This document shows positions 1 to 5,208 of a stretch of 5,208 bases of DNA, piece after piece. The translations under genes and the position numbers were made by a program. Source of the stretch: an uncultured Opitutia bacterium (GTDB lineage Bacteria > Verrucomicrobiota > Verrucomicrobiia > Opitutales > UBA953); the NCBI GenBank assembly GCA_903957465.1, contig CAJBPJ010000112.1:1-5208 (forward strand), written 5' to 3'. Positions within the stretch are counted from its first letter, which is position 1. Every line of letters begins with the position of its first letter. Under the pieces are notes generated by a model that searched no databases, was not told where the DNA came from, and worked only from the letters and a program-made list of their open reading frames with translations.

Positions 1-672
1 CCCAAAGTCATCGGCTGACTGACCCGTGATATTGCCGCGGTGACGCAACGACGTGGCTCCACCGGTCACATACCAGCCACCCCACCGCCGTGACAATGGC
101 GTTGCACAATCAATATTGGATATACTTGAACCCCCGAGCGGATCACCGTGTGCATCAGGAAAAATCGACCGGGCTCGCAACGTCGGCGTTTCATCGTGAG
201 TAACATGACACGAAAGACAGTCACCACTACGTTGCAGCAGCACCCCGGTAGCATCTGGATCGAATGCGTAGAAAGTCGCACCGAGTACAGGGTCAAAAAC
301 CGTAACCTCCATCATGCCACCAGGCACCCAGCCGACGTAAGCATTGTCCGAATAATAAAGTGCACGCGGATTTTCAGGTGTAATCATCTTACGCTGCAAA
401 CTTGTGCGGCTAAAAACAAGAATTTGGGAAGCTTCCGGTATTCCCAGTGATTTAAGAAGCCATTGAAGCCGTTGACGTGCCGGCCACGCGCGGACCTCAG
501 CTTCTCGACCATGAATGGCTGTATTCAAAATCGTGGCAGCGTCTTTGGGCTGGGTATTCGAATAAAAAAACGGAGCATCCTCGAAGGCATATTTTCCCTG
601 AGCCGCCACCCTCGGCACAAGCATCGACCACAAGACAAGAATACCCAAAGCGACGGTCGACGAACTTTTCAT
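1..672 (-). CDS. Exported protein with a single c-type heme motif, uncharacterised family (3' end outside window)
   Basis: The minus-strand frame starting with ATG at 672-670 stays open to base 1, giving 224 residues without a stop, so the C-terminus lies outside the window. Residues 1-24 (MKSSSTVALGILVLWSMLVP then RVAA) look like a Sec signal peptide with likely cleavage near VAA/Q, placing the protein in the periplasm. Residues 152-156 are CLSCH, a CXXCH site for covalent heme c. Other features I associate with a widespread but functionally undefined family are VFSRTSLQR (86-94), RALYYSDNAYVGWVPGG (103-119), RSIFPDAHGDP (168-178) and RRWGGWYVTG (195-204), followed by HRGN (211-214); H211 could be the distal heme ligand. 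An in-frame TAG at 684-682 with no start codon in between fixes the ATG at 672. No Shine-Dalgarno is visible. It lies 50 bases after the membrane-protein gene ending at 723 and could share its transcript. Electron transfer or a small-molecule redox role is inference from the heme site only. Confidence 0.85.
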   Translation of the reverse strand, partial: MKSSSTVALGILVLWSMLVPRVAAQGKYAFEDAPFFYSNTQPKDAATILNTAIHGREAEVRAWPARQRLQWLLKSLGIPEASQILVFSRTSLQRKMITPENPRALYYSDNAYVGWVPGGMMEVTVFDPVLGATFYAFDPDATGVLLQRSGDCLSCHVTHDETPTLRARSIFPDAHGDPLGGSSISNIDCATPLSRRWGGWYVTGGATSLRHRGNITGQSADDFG

Positions 673-722
673 AAGCCCGTTCTACGACGGACCAGCGCTA
701 AAGACAACCTTATGGGCGCGGA

Positions 723-1241
723 TTACTTAGCGCCCTTGGACTTAAAGTACTCTTCGAGAGCCGCTTCAACAGCATCGGCCACCGACTTATGCTTTAAGGC
801 AACTTCTGCATCGAGCTGAGCATCGCCCACCTCAGCACCTTTACGGAAGAAAGGTGACCCACCGATATTCAAGCGCTGGGCATACCACGTCTTGCAACTA
901 TACTGGTATTTATAACCTGCGGGATAATTCACGAGCGTGATCACAAAACTTTGCGTCGGGTAACTGCCGCCAAAGGTAACATTGAGCCGCTGACGTACAT
1001 ACGCCTGGGCCTCAGCTGATGTGCAGACAATGCGGTTGTCCATGATACGGCCTGCACCTGAATTGTTCATGCCGTTGTTATAGTGATAATCCATCCCGAA
1101 GAAAATTCCGGGACGGACACCATTGAACTCGGTACCTGGAATCCCGAAGTAAAAGACTCCCAAGGTAATCAACGGGAGGAGAACGAAGAGAGCTACGCCG
1201 AAGACGGGGTTCGTTTTTTGACTTTGGAGATTAACGGCCAT
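723..1241 (-). CDS. Small membrane-anchored protein of unknown function, 172 aa
   Basis: I do not recognise this protein. Starting at the ATG at 1241-1239 it has 172 residues: a short polar N-terminus (MAVNLQSQKTN), one hydrophobic membrane segment at about 13-32, then a soluble domain rich in Tyr, Asn and Gly. Two cysteines (C73 and C116) could form a disulfide if the domain lies outside the cytoplasm. The end (about 135-172) is charged and probably helical, running through EVALKHKSVADAVEAALEEY to a Lys-rich terminus. The frame is open up to an ATG at 1301, adding 20 residues, but that codon lies in the loop and stem of the groEL terminator, so the 1241 start, directly before the membrane segment, is preferred. 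No Shine-Dalgarno or convincing promoter is visible in the roughly 47 bases between terminator and start. The heme-protein gene follows 50 bases downstream on the same strand, suggesting a shared envelope role; that link is inference. Confidence 0.75.
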   Translation of the reverse strand: MAVNLQSQKTNPVFGVALFVLLPLITLGVFYFGIPGTEFNGVRPGIFFGMDYHYNNGMNNSGAGRIMDNRIVCTSAEAQAYVRQRLNVTFGGSYPTQSFVITLVNYPAGYKYQYSCKTWYAQRLNIGGSPFFRKGAEVGDAQLDAEVALKHKSVADAVEAALEEYFKSKGAK

Positions 1242-1288
1242 GCCCAAGGCAACACGGCGAAGGATGCTATGGCAAGCCGATGCAACAA

Positions 1289-1313
1289 AAAGGGCGCCCA
1301 TTGGGCGCCCTTT
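1289..1313 (-). terminator. Factor-independent terminator after groEL, symmetrical enough to work on both strands
   Basis: Bases 1289-1299 (AAAGGGCGCCC) pair perfectly with 1303-1313 (GGGCGCCCTTT), an 11-base-pair GC-rich stem with a three-base loop. On the minus strand the stem is followed by TTGTTG, giving a T-rich tail. It lies 22 bases after the groEL stop (1338-1336), where the groESL transcript should end. On the plus strand the tail is GTTTTAT, so it could also stop transcription the other way, though no plus-strand gene is present here. It separates groESL from the membrane-protein gene. Confidence 0.85.
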
Positions 1314-1335
1314 GTTTTATCAGGATAAACCTGAA

Positions 1336-2967
1336 TTAGTATTCGCCGTGGCCGTGGTCACCACCGCCGCCTGCTGGCTTCTTATCTTCCGGCAGATCGG
1401 TGATGAGACATTCAGTCGTCAACAAGAGTGACGCAACGGAAGCTGCATTCACAATCGCGGTACGGGTAACCTTGGTAGGATCGACGACGCCGGCAGCCAC
1501 GAGGTCTTCGTATTCGCCGGTCGCGACGTTGTAACCATTGTTGCCCTTACCTTTGAGAACTTCTTGGACGATCAAGGAGCCTTCGGTGCCTGCGTTGAAG
1601 CAAAGCGTGCGGAGGGGTTCTTCGATGGCCTTACGCACGATGCGTGCGCCGACCTTCTCGTCACCTTCAAGCTTAGCGATGATCGCATCGATAGCCTTCA
1701 CCGTGCGGAGAAGGGCTACGCCACCACCTGGGACGATACCTTCTTCGACGGCAGCACGGGTCGCGTGCAAGGCGTCGTCAACACGGTCCTTCTTTTCTTT
1801 CAATTCAGATTCAGTGGCTGCACCGACGTGGATGACGGCAACACCGCCCGCCAACTTCGCGAGGCGCTCTTGGAGCTTCTCGCGATCATAGTCGGAGCTG
1901 GTCTCGTCAATCTGGCGACGGATGAGCTTCACGCGGCCTTGGATCTCGGAGGATTTACCCGCACCTTGAATGATGGTGGTGTTTTCTTTGTCGACCTGAA
2001 CGCGCTTTGCACGGCCAAGGTCAGCAATCTTCACGGACTCAAGTTTCACACCGATATCTTCGGTGATGAACTTTCCGCCGGTGAGCACAGCTAAGTCTTC
2101 CATCATGGCCTTACGGCGATCGCCGAAGCCAGGAGCCTTCACAGCACAAACGTTCAGAGTGCCGCGGAGTTTGTTAACCACGAGGGTTGCCAACGCTTCG
2201 CCTTCAATTTCTTCAGCGATAATCAGCAATGGCTTGCTGGTCTTCGCGACTTCTTGGAGGAGAGGGAGCAAGTCCTTCATCGCCGACACCTTCTTCTCGT
2301 AGAGGAGAATGTAGGGGTCTTCGAGTAAGGCCTCGAGGGTTTCCGCATTGGTTGCGAAGTAAGGGGAGAGGTAGCCTTTGTCGAATTGCATACCTTCGAC
2401 CACATCCAATGTGGTTTCGACGGTCTTGGCTTCTTCGACAGTGATAGTGCCATCCTTGCCGACTTTATCCATCGCATCTGCGATGATGTCGCCAATCGAT
2501 GCATCCCAGTTAGCTGAGACGGTCGCAACCTGCTTAATTTCTTCGCGGGTCTTGATCTTCTTGGAGATGTTTGCGAGTTCAGCGACGATAGCTTCGGTCG
2601 CACGGTCAATGCCGCGCTTAATGAAGATCGGGTTGGAACCGGCAGCAACGGACTTCAAGCCTTCCTTGTAGATGGCTTCAGCGAGCACAGTTGCGGTGGT
2701 GGTACCATCGCCAGCCTTATCGGCGGTCTTGGAAGCAACTTCGCGAACCATCTGCGCACCCATGTTTTCAAATGGGCAATCGAGTTCGATTTCTTTAGCG
2801 ACCGTGACACCGTCCTTGGTGACTTTCGGGGCGCCAAACTTTTTATCAATCATCACATTGCGGCCTTTAGGACCGAGGGTGACTTTGACAGCTTTGGCGA
2901 GGGTGGAGACGCCAGCGAGAACCTTGCGGCGGCAAGCTTCATCGAATAGGATTTGTTTCTTGGACAT
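1336..2967 (-). CDS. groEL: Chaperonin GroEL (Hsp60), 543 aa
   Basis: The 60 kDa chaperonin forms the double-ring cytoplasmic cage that folds proteins with ATP and the GroES lid. The frame is full length (E. coli GroEL is 548 residues) and aligns without gaps to the hallmark sites: LGPKGRNVMI (31-40), KDGVTVAKEIE with D52, GDGTTTATVLAEA with D87 (86-98), the apical domain at about 190-375, DALHATRAAVEEG with D398 (398-410) and PGGGVALL (413-420). D52, D87 and D398 are the positions known to act in ATP hydrolysis. The start MSKKQILFDEACRRK is the usual N-terminus. It lies 34 bases after the groES stop; that gap has three CTAAA copies on the coding strand and no Shine-Dalgarno. Two features are unusual: the tail ends GGGGDHGHGEY instead of GGM repeats, and residue 154 is tryptophan (SANWD) where Ser, Gly or Asn is common. 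Expression probably comes from the promoter ahead of groES. Confidence 0.98.
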   Translation of the reverse strand: MSKKQILFDEACRRKVLAGVSTLAKAVKVTLGPKGRNVMIDKKFGAPKVTKDGVTVAKEIELDCPFENMGAQMVREVASKTADKAGDGTTTATVLAEAIYKEGLKSVAAGSNPIFIKRGIDRATEAIVAELANISKKIKTREEIKQVATVSANWDASIGDIIADAMDKVGKDGTITVEEAKTVETTLDVVEGMQFDKGYLSPYFATNAETLEALLEDPYILLYEKKVSAMKDLLPLLQEVAKTSKPLLIIAEEIEGEALATLVVNKLRGTLNVCAVKAPGFGDRRKAMMEDLAVLTGGKFITEDIGVKLESVKIADLGRAKRVQVDKENTTIIQGAGKSSEIQGRVKLIRRQIDETSSDYDREKLQERLAKLAGGVAVIHVGAATESELKEKKDRVDDALHATRAAVEEGIVPGGGVALLRTVKAIDAIIAKLEGDEKVGARIVRKAIEEPLRTLCFNAGTEGSLIVQEVLKGKGNNGYNVATGEYEDLVAAGVVDPTKVTRTAIVNAASVASLLLTTECLITDLPEDKKPAGGGGDHGHGEY

Positions 2968-3001
2968 AGATTTAGGTGTTTAGAGTTTAGAAGTCTGTGG
3001 A

Positions 3002-3310
3002 TTAGCGAATGACAGCGAGGATCTCTTCTTCGCGCAGGAGAATATAGATTTCGTCATTCAGCTTCACTTCCGTACCGGCGTATTTGCCGATAAGGACGGT
3101 GTCGCCAAGTTTGACGTCCCAGGCAACGGACTTGCCGTCTTTGTCGACCTTACCAGTGCCGAGCGCAATAACGGTAGCCTCTTGTGGCTTTTCCTTTGCA
3201 GTGTCGGGGATGATAATGCCGCCCTTAACTTCTTCGGTGTCTTCGCTGAGACGCTGAAGGAGAACGCGGTCGCCGAGGGGTTTAACGTTGGGTTTGGTAT
3301 GCTTTGCCAT
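3002..3310 (-). CDS. groES: Co-chaperonin GroES (Hsp10), 102 aa
   Basis: GroES forms the seven-subunit lid that caps the GroEL ring. The protein has the family core KPLGDRVLLQR (10-20), a mobile loop around 22-40 carrying the GroEL-contacting hydrophobic tripeptide in GGIIIPDTAKEKPQ, then ATVIALGTGK, LGDTVLIGKYAGTEVKLNDE (68-87) and the end EEILAVIR. The N-terminus (MAKHTKPNVKP) is a few residues longer than in the 97-residue E. coli protein. The frame stays open upstream to an ATG at 3628, but the extra 106 residues do not resemble GroES and overlap the start of the divergent peptidase gene, so the ATG at 3310-3308 is the start. The leader (CTACCTATACCTCATACACC before ATG) has no Shine-Dalgarno. 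groEL follows after 34 bases, the standard groESL order. No zinc-binding cysteines are present. Confidence 0.97.
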   Translation of the reverse strand: MAKHTKPNVKPLGDRVLLQRLSEDTEEVKGGIIIPDTAKEKPQEATVIALGTGKVDKDGKSVAWDVKLGDTVLIGKYAGTEVKLNDEIYILLREEEILAVIR

Positions 3311-3342
3311 GGTGTATGAGGTATAGGTAGTTGAGGAGAGGG

Positions 3343-3358
3343 TGCCAGCGGGCTGGCA
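3343..3358. promoter_or_regulatory. Perfect 7-base inverted repeat in the groES leader
   Basis: TGCCAGC (3343-3349) and GCTGGCA (3352-3358) are exact reverse complements separated by GG. In RNA this would fold as a 6-base-pair stem with a CCCG loop on the groES strand, ending 32 bases before the groES start codon. It could be a protein-binding operator or a leader hairpin affecting mRNA stability or translation. Nothing in the sequence decides between these. The arms do not match CIRCE. Confidence 0.4.
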
Positions 3359-3379
3359 AATGCACATATGCAAGAGAGA

Positions 3380-3408
3380 TGCCAAAATGGGAAACGGGCA
3401 TTTTAGCA
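3380..3408 (-). promoter_or_regulatory. Candidate groES operator: 10-N9-10 inverted repeat
   Basis: On the coding strand of groES the arms are TGCTAAAATG (3408-3399) and CATTTTGGCA (3389-3380), complementary at 9 of 10 positions and separated by exactly nine bases (3398-3390). That is essentially the layout of CIRCE, the HrcA repressor site ahead of many groESL operons (9-base arms, 9-base spacer), but the arm sequence differs from CIRCE (TTAGCACTC / GAGTGCTAA). It lies 69 bases upstream of the groES start codon and overlaps a candidate -10 element, as expected for a repressor site. The repeat is directly visible; its operator role is inference. Confidence 0.45.
3400..3408 (-). promoter_or_regulatory. 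Candidate extended -10 promoter element for groESL
   Basis: The minus strand reads TGCTAAAAT at 3408-3400, matching the extended -10 form TGnTATAAT with one mismatch in the hexamer. No good -35 box is found 15-18 bases upstream (nearby hexamers such as CTGCGG are poor), which is tolerable for an extended -10 promoter. Transcription would start near 3393, inside the inverted repeat, leaving a leader of about 80 bases. A heat-shock sigma (sigma-32 type) promoter was considered: TCCCATTT occurs at about 3393-3386 but no CTTGAA-like partner sits at the right distance. Confidence 0.3.
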
Positions 3409-3548
3409 AATGATTAAGGTATCCGCAGCGATTTGGAGCCTCCCGTAGCCCAGAGTCACCCCCTGCCAGCGACAGGCTGTCCCAGCCCTTTGTCACACTT
3501 TCCTGCCCTTTCCTTGCATTTTTCAGCCTAGTTAACCACGCTCGGCCG

Positions 3549-4667
3549 ATGGACACTCGGTACAACCAGCTCGCAGAGGTACTCTGCGGATTTTCCACCC
3601 GCCTCAAAAAGGGCGAACGCGTACTCATTGACGCCTACGATATCCCTGACGCGTTTGTTGTGGCTCTAATTCGTGCCGCCCGTGCCTGCGGCGCGGTACC
3701 TATGGTGCAAATCCAACGCGCCCGCATCGGCCGTGAGATGAATCTACACGGTACCGAAGAACAATTTACGTTAGTCAGAGACATGGAACTGGCCCGCATG
3801 AAAAAAATGCATGCCTACATCGCCGTCCGCGGATCCGATAATATTTTCGAAGCAAGCGACGTACCTACCGAAAAAGCAAAACTCGCTGGAAAAGTTCTGC
3901 GCCCGGTTATTGATTGGCGCGTCAATAAAACCAAGTGGGTTGTGCTACGCTGGCCAACATCTGCCATGGCACAACAAGCCAAGATGAGCAGCGAAGCCTT
4001 TGAAGACTTCTACTTCCGCGTCTGCACACTCGACTACGCTCGCATGATACCCGGCATGGCTGCGCTCAAGAAGCGCATGGACCGAGCCGACAAGGTTCAC
4101 ATCAAGGGCAAGGGTACCGATCTGCGCTTCTCGATTAAGAAAATTGGCTCAGTCCCTTGCGGCGGCGAATACAATATCCCGGACGGCGAAGTCTTTAGCG
4201 CCCCGGTCAAAGACAGTGTCGAAGGCGTCATCCAATACAACTGCCCAACCATCTACCAAGGCGTCTCCTTTGATAACATCCGTCTCGTCTTCAAGAAGGG
4301 TAAGATTGTCGAAGCGACATCCAATAACACCAAGCGGCTCAATGAGATCCTCGATACCGACCCAGGTGCCCGCTACATCGGGGAATTCGCCATCGGCTTC
4401 AATCCGCACATCCTCAACCCCATGCAGGATATTCTCTTTGATGAAAAGATTGCAGGATCCTTCCACTTCACCCCTGGTAAGTGCTACGAAATGACCGACA
4501 ACGGAAACAATTCATCGGTGCATTGGGATATGGTCTGCATTCAGCGCCCTGAATACGGTGGCGGTGAAATTATTTTTGATGGCGAAGTCATCCGTAAAGA
4601 CGGCATGTTCATCCCGAAAGACCTACAGAAATTGAACCCCGCCTACCTCCTCGGTAAGACGCGCTAA
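3549..4667 (+). CDS. M29-family metal-dependent aminopeptidase, 372 aa
   Basis: This is a cytoplasmic metallopeptidase of MEROPS family M29 (AmpS/AmpT/aminopeptidase II type), which removes N-terminal residues from peptides using two metal ions. The N-terminal domain begins in family style (LKKGERVLIDAYDIPD, 19-34). The C-terminal catalytic half shows the expected ligand series: E214 in PDGEVFSAP, E279 in YIGEFAIGFNP, H306 in GSFHFTPG, Y313, and H325 and D327 in SSVHWDMV; DEKIAGS at 298-304 is also typical. All catalytic residues I expect are present, so the enzyme should be active. At 372 residues it is slightly shorter than the roughly 410 typical of the family. The ATG at 3549 has no other start upstream in frame nearby and no Shine-Dalgarno. 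It is divergent from groES across 238 bases; a weak TTGTCA at 3490-3495 is the only -35-like sequence seen, with no convincing -10. The pseudouridine synthase gene starts 2 bases after the stop. Substrate preference cannot be read from the sequence. Confidence 0.92.
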   Translation: MDTRYNQLAEVLCGFSTRLKKGERVLIDAYDIPDAFVVALIRAARACGAVPMVQIQRARIGREMNLHGTEEQFTLVRDMELARMKKMHAYIAVRGSDNIFEASDVPTEKAKLAGKVLRPVIDWRVNKTKWVVLRWPTSAMAQQAKMSSEAFEDFYFRVCTLDYARMIPGMAALKKRMDRADKVHIKGKGTDLRFSIKKIGSVPCGGEYNIPDGEVFSAPVKDSVEGVIQYNCPTIYQGVSFDNIRLVFKKGKIVEATSNNTKRLNEILDTDPGARYIGEFAIGFNPHILNPMQDILFDEKIAGSFHFTPGKCYEMTDNGNNSSVHWDMVCIQRPEYGGGEIIFDGEVIRKDGMFIPKDLQKLNPAYLLGKTR

Positions 4668-4669
4668 TC

Positions 4670-5208
4670 GTGGCTAAATTTAAGCCCAAAGCGAAGACGC
4701 CTCGCAAAATCAAGTTCTCCCCTGGCAGCAAGCCGACCATACCTGCCAAAGCTAAGCCAGTCACCAAGGCTAAGCCGGTAGTTGTCAAAGCAGCTAAAGG
4801 CGAAGTTCACACCTTGCGTGCGACCGATGAGCAAGCGCGCGACCGTGTCGATAAAGTCGCAGCCGCACTCATCCCAGGTGTCAGTCGCTCACGCGTGCAA
4901 AAAGCCATCGACCTTGGACAAGTGAAGGTGAATGGAAAAGTCGTTGATCGACGCGCGACCGTCGAAGCGGGCGACTCGATCAACCTCGTTCTCCCAGTAC
5001 CTGATAAGCCAACCGTAAGTGCACGCAAGATGGGCCTGCCTGTCTTGTTTGAAGACAAATACATCATCGTCATCAATAAGCCTGCAGGTCTCATTACCCA
5101 CCCTGTCACTGGCTCCGACGAAACATCGGTCGTCCACGCACTCCTTCACCAAACTAAAGGTAAACTCGCCCCAGCTGGCGGAACCATTCGCCCAGGGATT
5201 GTACACCG
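4670..5208 (+). CDS. RluA/RluD-family pseudouridine synthase, N-terminal part (3' end outside window)
   Basis: Enzymes of this family convert specific uridines in rRNA or tRNA to pseudouridine. The frame starts with GTG at 4670 and is open to the window end (179 full codons). Residues 1-45 are a Lys/Pro/Ala-rich, probably disordered tail with KPK- and KAKP-type repeats. An S4 RNA-binding domain follows at about 57-110 (RVDKVAAALIPGVSRSRVQK, then IDLGQVKVNGKVV). The catalytic domain begins with LFEDKYIIVINKPAGLITHP (126-145) and reaches RPGIVH (174-179) at the edge; in this family the next residues are RLD, with the catalytic aspartate, so the active site lies just outside the window. An in-frame TAA at 4655-4657 leaves GTG 4670 as the only usual start before the S4 domain apart from a TTG at 4811-4813, which would remove the basic tail. 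The two-base gap from the peptidase stop suggests translational coupling. The S4 domain and motif order favour RluD/RluC-type over RluB/RsuA; the target uridine cannot be assigned. Confidence 0.93.
   Translation, partial: MAKFKPKAKTPRKIKFSPGSKPTIPAKAKPVTKAKPVVVKAAKGEVHTLRATDEQARDRVDKVAAALIPGVSRSRVQKAIDLGQVKVNGKVVDRRATVEAGDSINLVLPVPDKPTVSARKMGLPVLFEDKYIIVINKPAGLITHPVTGSDETSVVHALLHQTKGKLAPAGGTIRPGIVH

Noticed and set aside
673..722. Possible terminator between the membrane protein and heme protein genes
   Set aside because: Only a short, interrupted GCGC pairing and an AAAG/CTTT pairing are present, without a T-tract; not enough to separate the two genes.
148..819. Plus-strand open frames across the left end
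   Set aside because: They are antisense to the heme protein and membrane protein, whose frames show a signal peptide, CXXCH and other coherent motifs; the plus-strand products show none.
1242..1301. Twenty-residue N-terminal extension of the membrane protein from an ATG at 1301
   Set aside because: That ATG is inside the groEL terminator hairpin and would break the usual placement of the membrane segment near the N-terminus; the ATG at 1241 is more plausible.
1564..2094. Long plus-strand open frame (176 codons) inside groEL
   Set aside because: It is antisense to conserved GroEL sequence, has no recognisable domain, and its length is explained by the codon bias of the opposite strand. The same holds for the other antisense and out-of-frame readings within groEL, the peptidase and the synthase.
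3386..3428. Sigma-32 type heat-shock promoter for groESL
   Set aside because: A TCCCATTT sequence resembles the -10, but the only CTTAAT-like partner is about 21 bases upstream, too far for the usual spacing of roughly 13-15.
3490..3519. Promoter for the peptidase: TTGTCA (3490-3495) with TTGCAT (3514-3519)
   Set aside because: The -35 is good but the -10 matches only 3 of 6 positions at an 18-base spacing; too weak to list as a feature.
3311..3628. Upstream extension of the groES frame to an ATG at 3628
   Set aside because: The extra residues do not resemble GroES, cross the regulatory region and overlap the divergent peptidase gene; GroES proper begins with MAKHTKPNVKPLGDRV at 3310.

Overview
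The window is bacterial and about half G+C. It carries six protein genes, two of them cut by the window edges, in two divergent groups that meet at a 238-base intergenic region (3311-3548). The minus-strand group reads, in order of transcription, groES (3310 to 3002), groEL (2967 to 1336), a factor-independent terminator (1289-1313), a small membrane-anchored protein of unknown function (1241 to 723), and an exported protein with one c-type heme motif (672 to beyond base 1). The plus-strand group is an M29-type metal aminopeptidase (3549-4667), followed after 2 bases by an RluA-family rRNA/tRNA pseudouridine synthase starting with GTG (4670 to beyond base 5208).

The organism cannot be fixed from this stretch. 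The heme protein resembles a family I associate with Planctomycetes, Acidobacteria and Verrucomicrobia. None of the six starts has a clear Shine-Dalgarno sequence, and the GroEL tail is atypical. A member of the PVC group (Verrucomicrobiota or a relative) is my best guess, at low to moderate confidence.

Functionally, groES-groEL is a standard chaperonin operon. The two genes after its terminator are a separate, apparently envelope-directed unit: one has an N-terminal membrane anchor, the other a signal peptide and a CXXCH heme site. The peptidase and pseudouridine synthase are housekeeping enzymes that probably share a transcript but have no obvious shared pathway.

I see no mobile element, CRISPR array, tRNA, rRNA or clearly new multi-gene system. 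The best leads are the groES leader, which has a 10-N9-10 inverted repeat (same geometry as the HrcA operator CIRCE but different sequence) over a candidate extended -10, plus further dyads downstream, and the two uncharacterised envelope proteins. No gene-free stretch exceeds 300 bases.
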